From an uncultured Lachnospiraceae bacterium (lineage in GTDB: Bacteria > Bacillota > Clostridia > Lachnospirales > Lachnospiraceae): 64,000 bases of DNA. Positions within the stretch are counted from its first letter, which is position 1; every line of letters starts with the position of its first letter. Positions 46,101 through 54,057 of the stretch are shown piece by piece. Position numbers and translations under genes: made by a program. The stretch is taken from positions 62,001 to 126,000 of the forward strand of contig CAKRSV010000006.1 in the NCBI GenBank assembly GCA_934401915.1, given 5' to 3'. The notes beneath the pieces are model-generated. The model worked only from the letters and a program-made list of their open reading frames with translations, was not told where the DNA came from and searched no databases.

Positions 46101-48313
46101 TTTTTCAGCACCTTGATCTCGCAGCTGTCACTCACAGAGCCAAGCTGCAGTTTGATCGTGGCCGTTCCCTCTCCCACGCCTGTCACTTTTCCCGTCGCAT
46201 CGACGCTGGCAACTTTCGGATTGGAACTGCTCCATATCTGCTCGTCGGAAGTTTCGCCCTCCTCCTGCGCCGTACAGGTCATTTTGATCGTCATCTGTTC
46301 CTTTGCCATGATCGTATGCGCTTCTGGCTGGATCCGGACGGAAGTCGCCGGATTCGACGCCCATACCGCATAGAGCACAAGCGGTCTGCTGACCGGTACG
46401 GAAATCTGGTCACCCGCACTGTAAGAAGTTCCCTTTCCGTTTGCTTTGGTATTCCACGACCGGAAACCAAGCGAACGGTTGCTGAACCCGACCGTATCAT
46501 TGCCAAGCACCGTATACGGCTTCTCTGTCGTCCATGTCTCGGTATAGTCTGTTCCTGTTCCGCCGTTTGCCCGGTAGATCACATTGTAGGTGAGATAGTT
46601 CGTCGTGCTGTTGCAGTATCTCTCCAGCGAATCCCGGATCTCCTCTGAGGTCTGTATGCCCGTCGTGATACGCTGCACCTTATTGTTGGCATCGATATAT
46701 ACCATGCACGGGAAGCTGATAGTGGATATGCTGTATCCGGTGGCATTTAAATATTTCCACATGATATTCCCAGAAGTATTTGTCGTATCATATGTATAGG
46801 TGATCTGCTTGTTGTCTCTGCCATAGGAATCGCGAAAGCTCTTTACATCGCTTTGTGTCGCATTATAGGCTTCCACCGCTACGACATCCGTCCCCGTCAG
46901 ATCCATCGCCCCGAGACTGCTGATCACCTGCTGACAGTTCATACAGGTTGTTCTAAAAAATACCAGCACTTTCGACCGCCCGTTTTCTGCCTGCGTCGTA
47001 GCTGTGCCATCATCCACTGTGGTAAATGAATAGTTCAGCGCTGAATTGTCGCCGTTAAGTTTATCCGGATCCTGCAAGCCTTCCCCTGCTTCCTTTCCAT
47101 AGGAGGCAAGTGCCATCGGATATCTGGCATAGAATGCCGCCGAGGTGTACTCCGTATCTCTCGGATGATCCCGAAAATCCGAATCCGATTTCAAAAAGAA
47201 AGTATAGCTGATTTCATATGATGAATTATCCCAGGTGCAGTCCACATTGTAATACAGATCGTCCACACCGGCGATATTCCACGCATGGTTGATCGTCGTT
47301 CCACTGATCACCCTGCTGGATACCCCAACCTCCGAGCAAAGTCTGTAAAAAGCGACCGAAAATCCCTGACAGACACATACATTGGAGATCAGCGCGCCAT
47401 ACGCCGTATAGGGAATATAGGGACTTTCCGATGTACTGGAACTCTTGCCATAAGTAATATGACCAACCAGATAATCATGGATAGCCTTTACCTTCGTGTA
47501 GTCATCCGCTGCGCCAAGATTAAGCTCTGCTACAATCTCTGACACTTTCTCGGTAAGCTCTGTTTCCTGAGCTGCGCTTGTATAATACCGGATATTCGTA
47601 TAGGTATAATAACCATACCCGCTGTATCCGCTGCAGCCGCCATACTGATAACGGATGGCGTCTCCCGTGATCCCGGTGCTGTCGTCGTATGTCTCCTCTG
47701 CCGCCTTCAAAACCTCTCTCCATGAAAAAGCGCCGCCTGTCACGTTCACCGTAATGGTTTCCTTACGCTGCACCATCTGGTCTGCCAGATATTTCCCGGC
47801 ATCCTCCAGCGTCGTATACGTGACGTCGCTCTGCGCCGTATAGCGGTCATCCTGTGGTTCATCCGATTGCAGCGCCAGAATATCCTCTTCTGTGATGATA
47901 TCCTTGTAGATCGGATTGATGTAGATTTCTTCCGTCACCTCTGCCTGCGCAGAAACTGTATCTGCCGTCTCTTCGACACTCTCTGTCAGTTCATTGGAAG
48001 AGAGGGTTTCTTCCTGCGCCGGAAGCTTCTCGTCGTCCTGTTCGTTGCTGTTTTCTTCGGACTCAGTTTTTTCATCTTCTGTGTCCGGGGTTTCTTCCGG
48101 TTCCTGTTCCTCTTCGGCAGGCGCAGCTTCTTCGTCCTCTGCCGGCTCCTCCTGCCCGTTCTCTTCTGTTTCTTCCACAGGCGTCTCTTCCTGCTGCATT
48201 TCCTGTACTACTGCAGGATCTGCCTCCTGCGCAAGCGCCTGCTCCGGAACTGTCGTCGCAAGCATGAACGCTGCCAATAAGATTGCTGTGATTCTTTTGT
48301 ATGCTCTTTTCAT
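43157..48313 (-). CDS. Large secreted multidomain protein: transglutaminase-like, thioredoxin-like, Ig-like and GNYTG repeats
   Basis: A 1718-residue protein. Order: signal peptide (1-29), Glu-rich spacer (30-130), transglutaminase-like domain (about 160-400) with a Cys315-His343-Asp358 triad (VCQGFS, NHAWN, YNVDCTWD). A thioredoxin-like domain follows (about 425-565) with C457-MN-C460. Then come an InlB-type repeat (575-650), two Ig-like Big2 domains (655-815), chitobiase-type C-terminal domains (about 820-905 and 1000-1080) flanking a second InlB-type repeat, and seven tandem repeats ending in G-x-G-N-Y-T-G (about 1110-1715). No LPXTG motif is present. It is probably released or held by repeat-wall contacts. 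It has its own promoter. Confidence 0.88.
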   Translation of the reverse strand: MKRAYKRITAILLAAFMLATTVPEQALAQEADPAVVQEMQQEETPVEETEENGQEEPAEDEEAAPAEEEQEPEETPDTEDEKTESEENSNEQDDEKLPAQEETLSSNELTESVEETADTVSAQAEVTEEIYINPIYKDIITEEDILALQSDEPQDDRYTAQSDVTYTTLEDAGKYLADQMVQRKETITVNVTGGAFSWREVLKAAEETYDDSTGITGDAIRYQYGGCSGYSGYGYYTYTNIRYYTSAAQETELTEKVSEIVAELNLGAADDYTKVKAIHDYLVGHITYGKSSSTSESPYIPYTAYGALISNVCVCQGFSVAFYRLCSEVGVSSRVISGTTINHAWNIAGVDDLYYNVDCTWDNSSYEISYTFFLKSDSDFRDHPRDTEYTSAAFYARYPMALASYGKEAGEGLQDPDKLNGDNSALNYSFTTVDDGTATTQAENGRSKVLVFFRTTCMNCQQVISSLGAMDLTGTDVVAVEAYNATQSDVKSFRDSYGRDNKQITYTYDTTNTSGNIMWKYLNATGYSISTISFPCMVYIDANNKVQRITTGIQTSEEIRDSLERYCNSTTNYLTYNVIYRANGGTGTDYTETWTTEKPYTVLGNDTVGFSNRSLGFRSWNTKANGKGTSYSAGDQISVPVSRPLVLYAVWASNPATSVRIQPEAHTIMAKEQMTIKMTCTAQEEGETSDEQIWSSSNPKVASVDATGKVTGVGEGTATIKLQLGSVSDSCEIKVLKNMELTQSELQLTKGEVQQISVKEISNLPERKAVVWTTSDEAVATVTGSDTKATIQAVGGGTAVITASYGGYQAVCSVSVQEKLDMPTAVITDAEGNPTAADAFAKNSQVTLKSGTAGVTIFYTLDGTEPTEKSLRFDKPLTLAKDTEVRAIAVRKDGYHQNSDTAVFFFKISRHKVVFRSDNDTVAELTLIDGDYLESTDIPQPEKEDYRFEGWFTDPEDEGTRLDLTIPVTGDMTYTARWKKGDQLRITANYADGKQLPDQSAIVLTVSAYDEAGELTQAQVNGVEIYYTLDGSVPTGSSSRYEGPIRLSGLEDEDCNITLYALAKGTGYTGSDPFIRTYTILSRKNGKSVYGEIDPDDILDEKIEVGKLWIAGLQDSYVYTGLAIKPQIRVYDGTKKLTEKKDYVVSYKNNTNAAAENAVKAPTLVVTGKGNYTGTIARIFSISAKDLGDADIAAEDIYIVSNGKAQKKQPVVKWGKKTLKIKKDYTADFGDAEYKEAGKYEITITGCGNYTGTRTVTETIADKKSEYLMSKLKVSFANKADQTAVYTGAEICPALLIKNGSRTLEEGTDYEVSYADNIEIGTATVSVKGLHEYKGTRKLTFKITGVSMTKVKVEPGSFVSQVTYEPGKTEYTLPAYDASSQKGYRLSYTYQSKGADGKKQSVTDILEEGRDFAVSYSGNDKAGKATILFTGKGKYTGVLKKNFTIAKNAIFADAEALSIAYDPAVVYCKSGAKPLVTVKAGDVTLTQGVDYTVKYTANTKVYEDSSFKQKNPPTITITGKGNYTGAKRTVHYTISAKDLTGVTDIVMTAEDKVYNQKKPKDCSTKVVITDGDGKVLKAGTDYERKLKYFVEDTEVSGDTEFHVGDTVKVATSGRGNYTGEISTSFRIVPTALGKAAIVIKDQVYTGNEISLSAQDFQTARIGNAKTGTNLVYGEDYVIVAGSYRNGIWKGTASVTLQGIGNYGGTKVVKFKIKAKPVG

Positions 48314-48348
48314 CTGTCGTCCTCACACATTGTTTGTTGATACCATAT

Positions 48349-48377
48349 ATTATATCTACTTGCCGCCAACATATCAA
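48349..48377 (-). promoter_or_regulatory. Strong SigA-type promoter of the large secreted protein gene
   Basis: TTGATA (48377-48372), a 17-bp spacer and TATAAT (48354-48349) lie on the minus strand, about 35 bp upstream of the ATG at 48313. Confidence 0.8.
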
Positions 48378-48425
48378 CAAAAACAGACGCGTACAGACGC
48401 TTGATCAAGCTCCTTGGACAATCAG

Positions 48426-48467
48426 AAAAAGCCTGCCCGGACAATCATCGCTGAACCGGGCAGGCTT
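48426..48467 (-). terminator. Intrinsic terminator after the CHAP/LRR pseudogene
   Basis: A perfect 12-bp stem (48429-48440 with 48456-48467; AAGCCTGCCCGG type) and a 15-nt loop are followed on the minus strand by a T-run. Confidence 0.88.
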
Positions 48468-48519
48468 CTTGAATGATTCCTCTGTTTTTTACAACATAGA
48501 GCATAGGGCTGAAAATACT

Positions 48520-50401
48520 TTACTGCACAATAAACTTCTTTTCGCAGGTGCCGGTGTAATTTCCGATTCCGGTAATCACCATCGTCGCTTCTCCCTTCGT
48601 ACCATTGCCGAAATACTTCACCGTAAAGTCTTTCTTGTATTTCAAAGAAAGTTTGCCAACCTTTACTTTAGGAATCGGTTTTACCGGACTACCCTTGAAG
48701 GTCTGGTTCGGAATCGCTCCGATCACGGCATCCTCCAGATCCATGCACTCAATATAGAATCGCAGGGTAATCGGCTTGCCTTTGCGTAAACTCCTTTTCC
48801 TTTGATAACTGCCTGCGCATAACCTACTTCCTTATTTTCTGTAAACGCGATCGTATAGACCGTTCCCGCCTTGAGTGATATGTTCTCTCCGCGCAGCGTA
48901 AACTCTGGAACCGGCTTCTGCGCTTTCCCGTTATACACCTGATCTGCGATCGATGCGCTAAGCTCATCAAAGCTCCAACTGCCGATCGTAAACTGCAGAT
49001 TTGCTTTTCCTTTATAATTGCCCTTTCCGGTAATCGCCACCTCCGCCGTTCCCGGCTTCACATTACACTACTGGTATCAAACTCGTTCATGTTCAATTTT
49101 TGCAAATTAGAACAAAACCCAAACATCGTATCCATGTCTGTTACATTGCTGGTGTCAAATCCACTTATATCCAATTCTTGTAATGACTCGCACGAACGAA
49201 ACATACGAGACATATCGGTCACACTGCTGGTATCAAATTCACCTACATTCAGCTTTTGCAGCTGACTACATCCGGCAAACATATCCGACATATCAGTTAC
49301 TCTACTAATATCAATGTTTTTAAATATAATCTCCTTTATAGTTGCCTCGTCATATTCATCTTCAAACCAAGCATCTAGTGAAAACAGATTTTCCCCAGAT
49401 AGTATATCCACAATGATTTTTGTGATCACTACGTCATTATAATTCTTGACATAGTCGATCCATCCATAAAAATCATCTTCATGAGTAATCGGTTCTGTAG
49501 CTTTTCCAGAAATAGTCAGCACGCCCTGCTTCGTCACTGCCCAATTCAGTCCCTTATAATTTCCACTAAGAACTTCTCCTCCAAAATTTCCCAGATAGAT
49601 ATATCCCATAAAGCGGTCCCCATAATTGTCCGGCGCCGAACCGCTCAGATTATCTCTTGTTCGGAAGCGGATTCCCTCTGTCACTCCATCGATCTTATAA
49701 GACGATTCCGATATCATGATTGTTCCATCAGAATTTACCTTCTCCACTACCGCCACATGATTCTTCCAGCAGGCAATCGCTCCTACTTTGGGCGCATTTG
49801 GGCTATAACCATATATTTCATTACTCGAATTATAATAATACCAGTCACCTGCATTGCCTGTGGACAGCTGCGGTTTGCTTCCCAGAATTTCATACGCTCT
49901 TCCCCACGCATACCAGGTACAGTTTCCCAGCGCATCCAATGTACCGGGTGTGGGCGCATATGCCGGGTAGAACGGATTCGCGGTACTAAAATAATGGCTG
50001 TCCGAAGTATCCGGGCAGCTTGTTCGTGCGGTAAAGCTCTGTGTGGACTGTGCCGTAAACTGGGCAGATGTAAGTCTGTGTCTTTTATGATATTCCTCTT
50101 CGTACTCTGCACGCTCTTTTTCCTGTTCTGTCTGATATTCGTCCCTAATCTTCTGCTCATAGATTTCCTGCTGTCTTTTCCGGAGTTCTTCTTCCTTCTC
50201 TTCCTCCCAGACAGCTTTTGTCTCTTCCTCTGCCTCCTCGGACATCGTCTCAGCTTCTGTAATCTCTGCCTCTGTGATCTCCTCCGGCTCCACAGACAGA
50301 CTGTTCTCCGTCTCCTGTGCCAGCGCATCCAGCGGCACACCGGTAGCCAGCATCAGAACTGCCATAAACATCGCCGCTGCTTTTACTAATCTTCCTCTCA
50401 C
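48520..50401 (-). pseudogene. Secreted CHAP / BspA-LRR / GNYTG-repeat protein broken by frameshifts
   Basis: Three frames (49058-50401, 48723-49061, 48520-48744) make up one former gene. The first starts with GTG at 50401: signal peptide (1-29), charged coiled coil (about 36-110), a CHAP domain with Cys161 and His215, then BspA-type leucine-rich repeats (DTSSVTDM..MF..C..L). The reading frame ends at SSVM where LRR sequence joins NVKPGTAEVAITGKGNY in another frame. A second single-base loss (GTTTACGCAAAGGC) precedes KGKPITLRFYIECMDLED. The downstream pieces hold three GNYTG-type repeats like those of the neighbour. The CHAP-LRR part may still be secreted. Confidence 0.75.
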
Positions 50402-50469
50402 CTTTACATCCTCACATTTCTTTTGTTTTTCTATCGTCTTGCTTTATCCCACCAGGATTCTGACGCGGG

Positions 50470-50676
50470 TTACTCTGATTCCTCCTGATCCAGGAAATCA
50501 TACAGACTGCAGTCGAGAACTTCCGCCAGCGCCGCGCTCAGCAGGAGATTCGGTATCTTGCTTCCACGCTCGATCTGTGCGATCATAGACCGCCCCAGAC
50601 TGACCGCATCTGCAAGATTTTGCTGTGTCATTCCCTGTGCGATCCGCCTTGCTTTAATATTTTCGCCCACACTCAT
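50470..50676 (-). CDS. XRE family helix-turn-helix regulator (small)
   Basis: A 68-residue protein that is almost entirely one HTH_3 domain (IKARRIAQGMTQQNLADAVSLGRSMIAQIERGSK). An AAAGGAAAGGGG site precedes the ATG at 50676. A perfect palindrome overlaps its promoter, so it probably represses itself. The CHAP/LRR gene starts 68 bp downstream with no terminator between, so the two may form an operon. Confidence 0.88.
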   Translation of the reverse strand: MSVGENIKARRIAQGMTQQNLADAVSLGRSMIAQIERGSKIPNLLLSAALAEVLDCSLYDFLDQEESE

Positions 50677-50698
50677 AATTACCCCTTTCCTTTCTGTG

Positions 50699-50741
50699 TG
50701 TTACCGTGGTAACATATATCTATACAACTATTTACTCACAA
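50699..50741 (-). promoter_or_regulatory. Promoter with palindromic operator for the XRE regulator
   Basis: TTGTGA (50741-50736), a 17-bp spacer and TATATG (50718-50713) lie on the minus strand. The 16-bp palindrome TGTTACC-GT-GGTAACA (50699-50714) touches the -10 element and covers the start site, a classic repressor position. Confidence 0.7.
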
Positions 50742-50842
50742 TAATAGTTTATCCCGCTTTTGTTGGAATGTAAAGTTAAAATCTTTGTTTTGTATGATAT
50801 TTTTCTGCTATTCCATTTTTTGAGGGATGAAAGGAGTTGCCT

Positions 50843-51187
50843 ATGTATAATGCAAAAGAAACTGCATTGCGAATCAATGCGTTGCTGAAGGACAAGAAAT
50901 TGTCCCAAAAAGATATGCTGGAAGAATGTGATCTCAGCAAAAATGCGATTTCCTCTATGCTGTCGCGTGGTTCTATGCTCCGCGCTGACAACCTTGCCAA
51001 AATCGCGGACTATCTTGATTGTTCTGTGGATTATCTTCTTGGAAGGGATCTGAATGGTCTGCTGGCAGAAGCGACTCTTCCTCCGGAAACCTCTGAAATG
51101 CTCCAGATATGGCGTGTTCTCTCCTATGATGACCGATGTGAAACGATGCACATGATGCGGTATAAGAAAGAGCGCGGGGAGAAATAG
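50843..51187 (+). CDS. XRE family helix-turn-helix regulator
   Basis: A 114-residue protein from the ATG at 50843, behind GAAAGGAG. The HTH domain (about 4-65: KLSQKDMLEECDLSKNAISSMLSRGSMLRADNLAKIADYL) ends in the common SVDYLLGR motif. A short C-terminal extension of unknown role follows. It is divergent from the other XRE gene and converges on the DUF4276 gene, so it may regulate either or come from a mobile element. Confidence 0.88.
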   Translation: MYNAKETALRINALLKDKKLSQKDMLEECDLSKNAISSMLSRGSMLRADNLAKIADYLDCSVDYLLGRDLNGLLAEATLPPETSEMLQIWRVLSYDDRCETMHMMRYKKERGEK

Positions 51188-51244
51188 TTTTTTTGTTTGC
51201 TCAATATAACTAAATATTTAATCAGATTTTGTGTAATTACTCTA

Positions 51245-51916
51245 TCATCTATCCCTGCGCATATCCAGCTCTCTGATAAAATATTGAAAACTCGGAGATA
51301 CATTATCACGGATAGACATATATTTTCCAATATTTTCTGCCCACTGCGATTTACAGATTCCAACATCCATAGCTGTTGGATTTTTCTTACGAAAGGCCGT
51401 CATTCCACCTTTTGTCAGCATGTCAGCAAGGAACTCCCACGTACCGCATATGCTGTCCTGTCTGTATCCTGCGTACTTCCCGGCTATGCGGTCAGCAATC
51501 TTTCCATACGCCTGCAGAATTGCCTCTCTGTCACCGAGCAGCCAAGCTTCCATTTCTTCGACAGCAATGCAAAACACATGATCCATCATAATATTTTCCC
51601 TTTTCGCCAGCTTCTCCAGCTGACTCCGAAACTGTTCTGTATCATGTATATCATTATCCAGAACCACAAACAGAGATGCGTCTTCAACGCCCATATTTTT
51701 AGCCTGTATTGCACGCATTCTCTTTGGCAGATCATTTAATAACTGCTGTGCCTTGACGTTATGGCAGTCTTTTCCTTTCACAAATCCTCCCATACCTTTA
51801 TAGGATCTGGTGGAATACTCGATTGGATACTCAGGCTTTTCTTCTATATACTTTTTCATCACTGCATGGATCAGTTTTTCTCCAGACGCATCCTCTATTA
51901 AAAAGTCTATCTTCAT
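51245..51916 (-). CDS. DUF4276-like TOPRIM-type protein, partner of the adjacent ATPase
   Basis: A 223-residue protein. Conserved acids fit a TOPRIM-like site: Glu8 in FLIEDASGEKL, Asp87 and Asp89 in FVVLDNDIHD, and the acidic motif AVEEMEAWLLGDRE (118-131), which is a hallmark of DUF4276. The fold suggests a metal-dependent nuclease. It starts nine bases after the ATPase stop, so it is the second gene of a two-gene operon. Such ATPase plus TOPRIM/DUF4276 pairs occur in defence islands, and that function is inferred. Confidence 0.75.
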   Translation of the reverse strand: MKIDFLIEDASGEKLIHAVMKKYIEEKPEYPIEYSTRSYKGMGGFVKGKDCHNVKAQQLLNDLPKRMRAIQAKNMGVEDASLFVVLDNDIHDTEQFRSQLEKLAKRENIMMDHVFCIAVEEMEAWLLGDREAILQAYGKIADRIAGKYAGYRQDSICGTWEFLADMLTKGGMTAFRKKNPTAMDVGICKSQWAENIGKYMSIRDNVSPSFQYFIRELDMRRDR

Positions 51917-51925
51917 CGCTTATCA

Positions 51926-53149
51926 TCACCCAAAATATTTGCTATACCATAAATCTCCAAGTAATACATTTTCATTTGACATTTCTTTTACAAATTCGTA
52001 TTCTGATGCCCTTTTTACTGTTGAAAACCCGTCCTCATTTTTTTGAAGCACCCACACATCTTCGGGATTTAGCGCATTTACAAAAAAGGGGCTGTGTGTT
52101 GTCACAAATAATTGCTTTGTAAAACCATTTCCGACATTTTTTCGCATCTCACATGCCAGTTCTGTAAGGTATTGGTGATACAATCCATTTTCCGGTTCTT
52201 CGATAAAAACCAGTTGTCTAGGCGTGTGCTCATGCAGTAACAGATAATATGCAAAAAGTTTTAGTGTTCCATCTGACATATGCGGAGAATAGAACGGCTC
52301 CTCAAAGCCCTGCTCTAAAAACCGGAGTACCATCTGCCCGTTTTCCATATATTTAGGCTCAATCAGCCGGATTCCTGGCAGCTTCGTCTGAATTTCTTTC
52401 AGAACGCGTTCAAATCCTGCTTTATCTTCGCGAAACATATACTGCGCCACATTGTTAAGGTTACTGCCTGTCCTGTTCAGATATGCCTGTGGCGCCGCAT
52501 ATTGTATCTGCCGGGCAGAATCGGGAGAAAAATAGCACAGATACCAACTCTTCAGAAAGTTCATAAAGTCTACGATACGGTTGTACTGCGCCATCGCCCC
52601 ATAAGTTGCAATCCCAAGTTTCCTTTTATCTGCCAGATCTACCTCGACACGCTTTCCCTGTCCGATAATACTTCCGTCATCATCCTGCCATCCGTCTTTT
52701 CCTTCAAACGCATAGCCTTTTCCTTCATGGAGATTCAAAAACGATTTGGGCCATCCTCTTTTTTCCACTCTCTGCCGCAAACGCTCATCCAATACATAAG
52801 GACGCTCATTTTTGTCCAGTGCAATCGACAGTTCATATGTGATCGGCTTCGAGGTACTTGTTTCCCGATAATATATTTCAAAATGAATGGCCTCTTCTTT
52901 TCCTTGCGAGACAAGTTGTTTAAAGCCACCTCTGTTGCCCATGTCACAGGCTTCTTCAACTCCCTTGTCCAGACAATCCGCAATAAATCCAAATGCGTCC
53001 GCAATGGTGCTTTTTCCCGTGCCACTCGGTCCAATAATTGTCACCATATTTCCCAGGGGTCTTCCTTCCTGATAAGAAAACAGCTTTCCCATACATACAC
53101 TTTTCAGGGCTCCATAATTTTCTATCCGGATACCTTCAATCTTACCCAT
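51926..53149 (-). CDS. AAA_21/ABC-like ATPase of a two-gene defence-type module
   Basis: A 407-residue SMC/ABC-type ATPase. Walker A is GPSGTGKS (40-47), the signature-like motif is SDGTLKLFA (292-300), Walker B is LVFIEEPENGLYH (313-325), and the H-loop histidine is in VTTHSPFF (His352). The middle part is a helical insert. OLD, RloA, PARIS and Gabija ATPases share this design. It has its own promoter (53234-53262) and is followed at once by the TOPRIM-like gene. The A/T-rich base composition differs from the core genes around it, consistent with transfer. Confidence 0.85.
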   Translation of the reverse strand: MGKIEGIRIENYGALKSVCMGKLFSYQEGRPLGNMVTIIGPSGTGKSTIADAFGFIADCLDKGVEEACDMGNRGGFKQLVSQGKEEAIHFEIYYRETSTSKPITYELSIALDKNERPYVLDERLRQRVEKRGWPKSFLNLHEGKGYAFEGKDGWQDDDGSIIGQGKRVEVDLADKRKLGIATYGAMAQYNRIVDFMNFLKSWYLCYFSPDSARQIQYAAPQAYLNRTGSNLNNVAQYMFREDKAGFERVLKEIQTKLPGIRLIEPKYMENGQMVLRFLEQGFEEPFYSPHMSDGTLKLFAYYLLLHEHTPRQLVFIEEPENGLYHQYLTELACEMRKNVGNGFTKQLFVTTHSPFFVNALNPEDVWVLQKNEDGFSTVKRASEYEFVKEMSNENVLLGDLWYSKYFG

Positions 53150-53233
53150 TGTTTACCTCCAACCAATTTATATCTTATATTGTATTCAAAATATACTGCT
53201 TCAACTGACCTATCTCTAAAAATATGCACATAA

Positions 53234-53262
53234 ATTATAACATTTATCATTTTCATTGTCAT
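53234..53262 (-). promoter_or_regulatory. Promoter of the ATPase/DUF4276 operon
   Basis: ATGACA (53262-53257), a 17-bp spacer and TATAAT (53239-53234) lie on the minus strand, about 85 bp upstream of the ATPase ATG. Confidence 0.7.
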
Positions 53263-53343
53263 TGACTTCTGACTTTTTATTTCTCTATATTTTATCCCCT
53301 CCTGCTATTTTCCCAAAATTCCAAAACTTTTTAGAAAAACCCA

Positions 53344-53402
53344 TTGACACACCCTTTCTTTTTTGTATAATGAGATACAGTGTTTGTTTAGTTTTAGTAA
53401 AC
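53344..53402 (+). promoter_or_regulatory. Promoter and possible operator of the polyamine operon
   Basis: TTGACA (53344-53349), a 16-bp spacer and TATAAT (53366-53371) are near consensus. Downstream of the start lies an inverted repeat GTTTA-N7-TAAAC (53386-53402). It is a plausible binding site for the cupin-HTH regulator encoded next. Confidence 0.75.
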
Positions 53403-53430
53403 TTTATGTTTATTATTAGAAAGGTAAACC

Positions 53431-53991
53431 ATGGACGGCAATTCAAATAAGATGGATATTGGCAACAAGATCAAGGAGCTTCGCAATAAGAAGGGACTGA
53501 CGCAGGAAGAGCTGGCAGACCGCTGCGAGCTGTCGAAGGGCTTTATCAGCCAGCTGGAAAACGACCTCACTTCCCCTTCCATCGCCACGCTGATCGATAT
53601 TCTTCAGTGTCTTGGCACGGATCTGAAGCACTTTTTCAATGACGCCGGGGATGAGCAGATCGTTTTCGGTGCAGAGGACTACTTCGAAAAGATCGACCAG
53701 GAGCTGCACAATAAGATCGAATGGATCATTCCGAACGCACAGAAAAACATGATGGAACCGATCCGCGTGACGCTTGAGCCGGAAGGCTCCACGTATCCGG
53801 ATCAGCCGCACGAAGGCGAGGAATTCGGATATGTCCTTTCCGGCGCAGTCACTGTGATCATCGGCGATCGCAGCATTAAGGCAAAGAAGGGCGAGGCTTT
53901 CTATTATAAGCCGAACTCAGAGCATTATATCAAAGCATGCAGCAAAAGCGGCGCGGTCTTTCTGTGGATCAGCACTCCGCCCAACTTTTAA
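53431..53991 (+). CDS. XRE-cupin transcriptional regulator (PuuR-like) of the pot operon
   Basis: A 186-residue protein. The N-terminal HTH (about 10-65: IKELRNKKGLTQEELADRCELSKGFISQLEN) is followed by a C-terminal cupin (about 110-183: PHEGEEFGYVLSGAVTVIIGD, FYYKPNSEHYIKA). Such proteins sense small ligands, and several regulate polyamine genes. It is the first gene of the operon with potABCD. GAAAGG lies six bases before the ATG. Confidence 0.9.
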   Translation: MDGNSNKMDIGNKIKELRNKKGLTQEELADRCELSKGFISQLENDLTSPSIATLIDILQCLGTDLKHFFNDAGDEQIVFGAEDYFEKIDQELHNKIEWIIPNAQKNMMEPIRVTLEPEGSTYPDQPHEGEEFGYVLSGAVTVIIGDRSIKAKKGEAFYYKPNSEHYIKACSKSGAVFLWISTPPNF

Positions 53992-54057
53992 GAAGCCGGT
54001 CGGTTTTTCAAGGAAACGGTCGGTCACAGACTTACTATACGCAGGAGGTATCCTTAG

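Noticed and set aside
50470..53262. Prophage or integrated element
   Set aside because: Two XRE regulators and an ATPase pair are present, but there is no integrase, structural gene, attachment site or tRNA.
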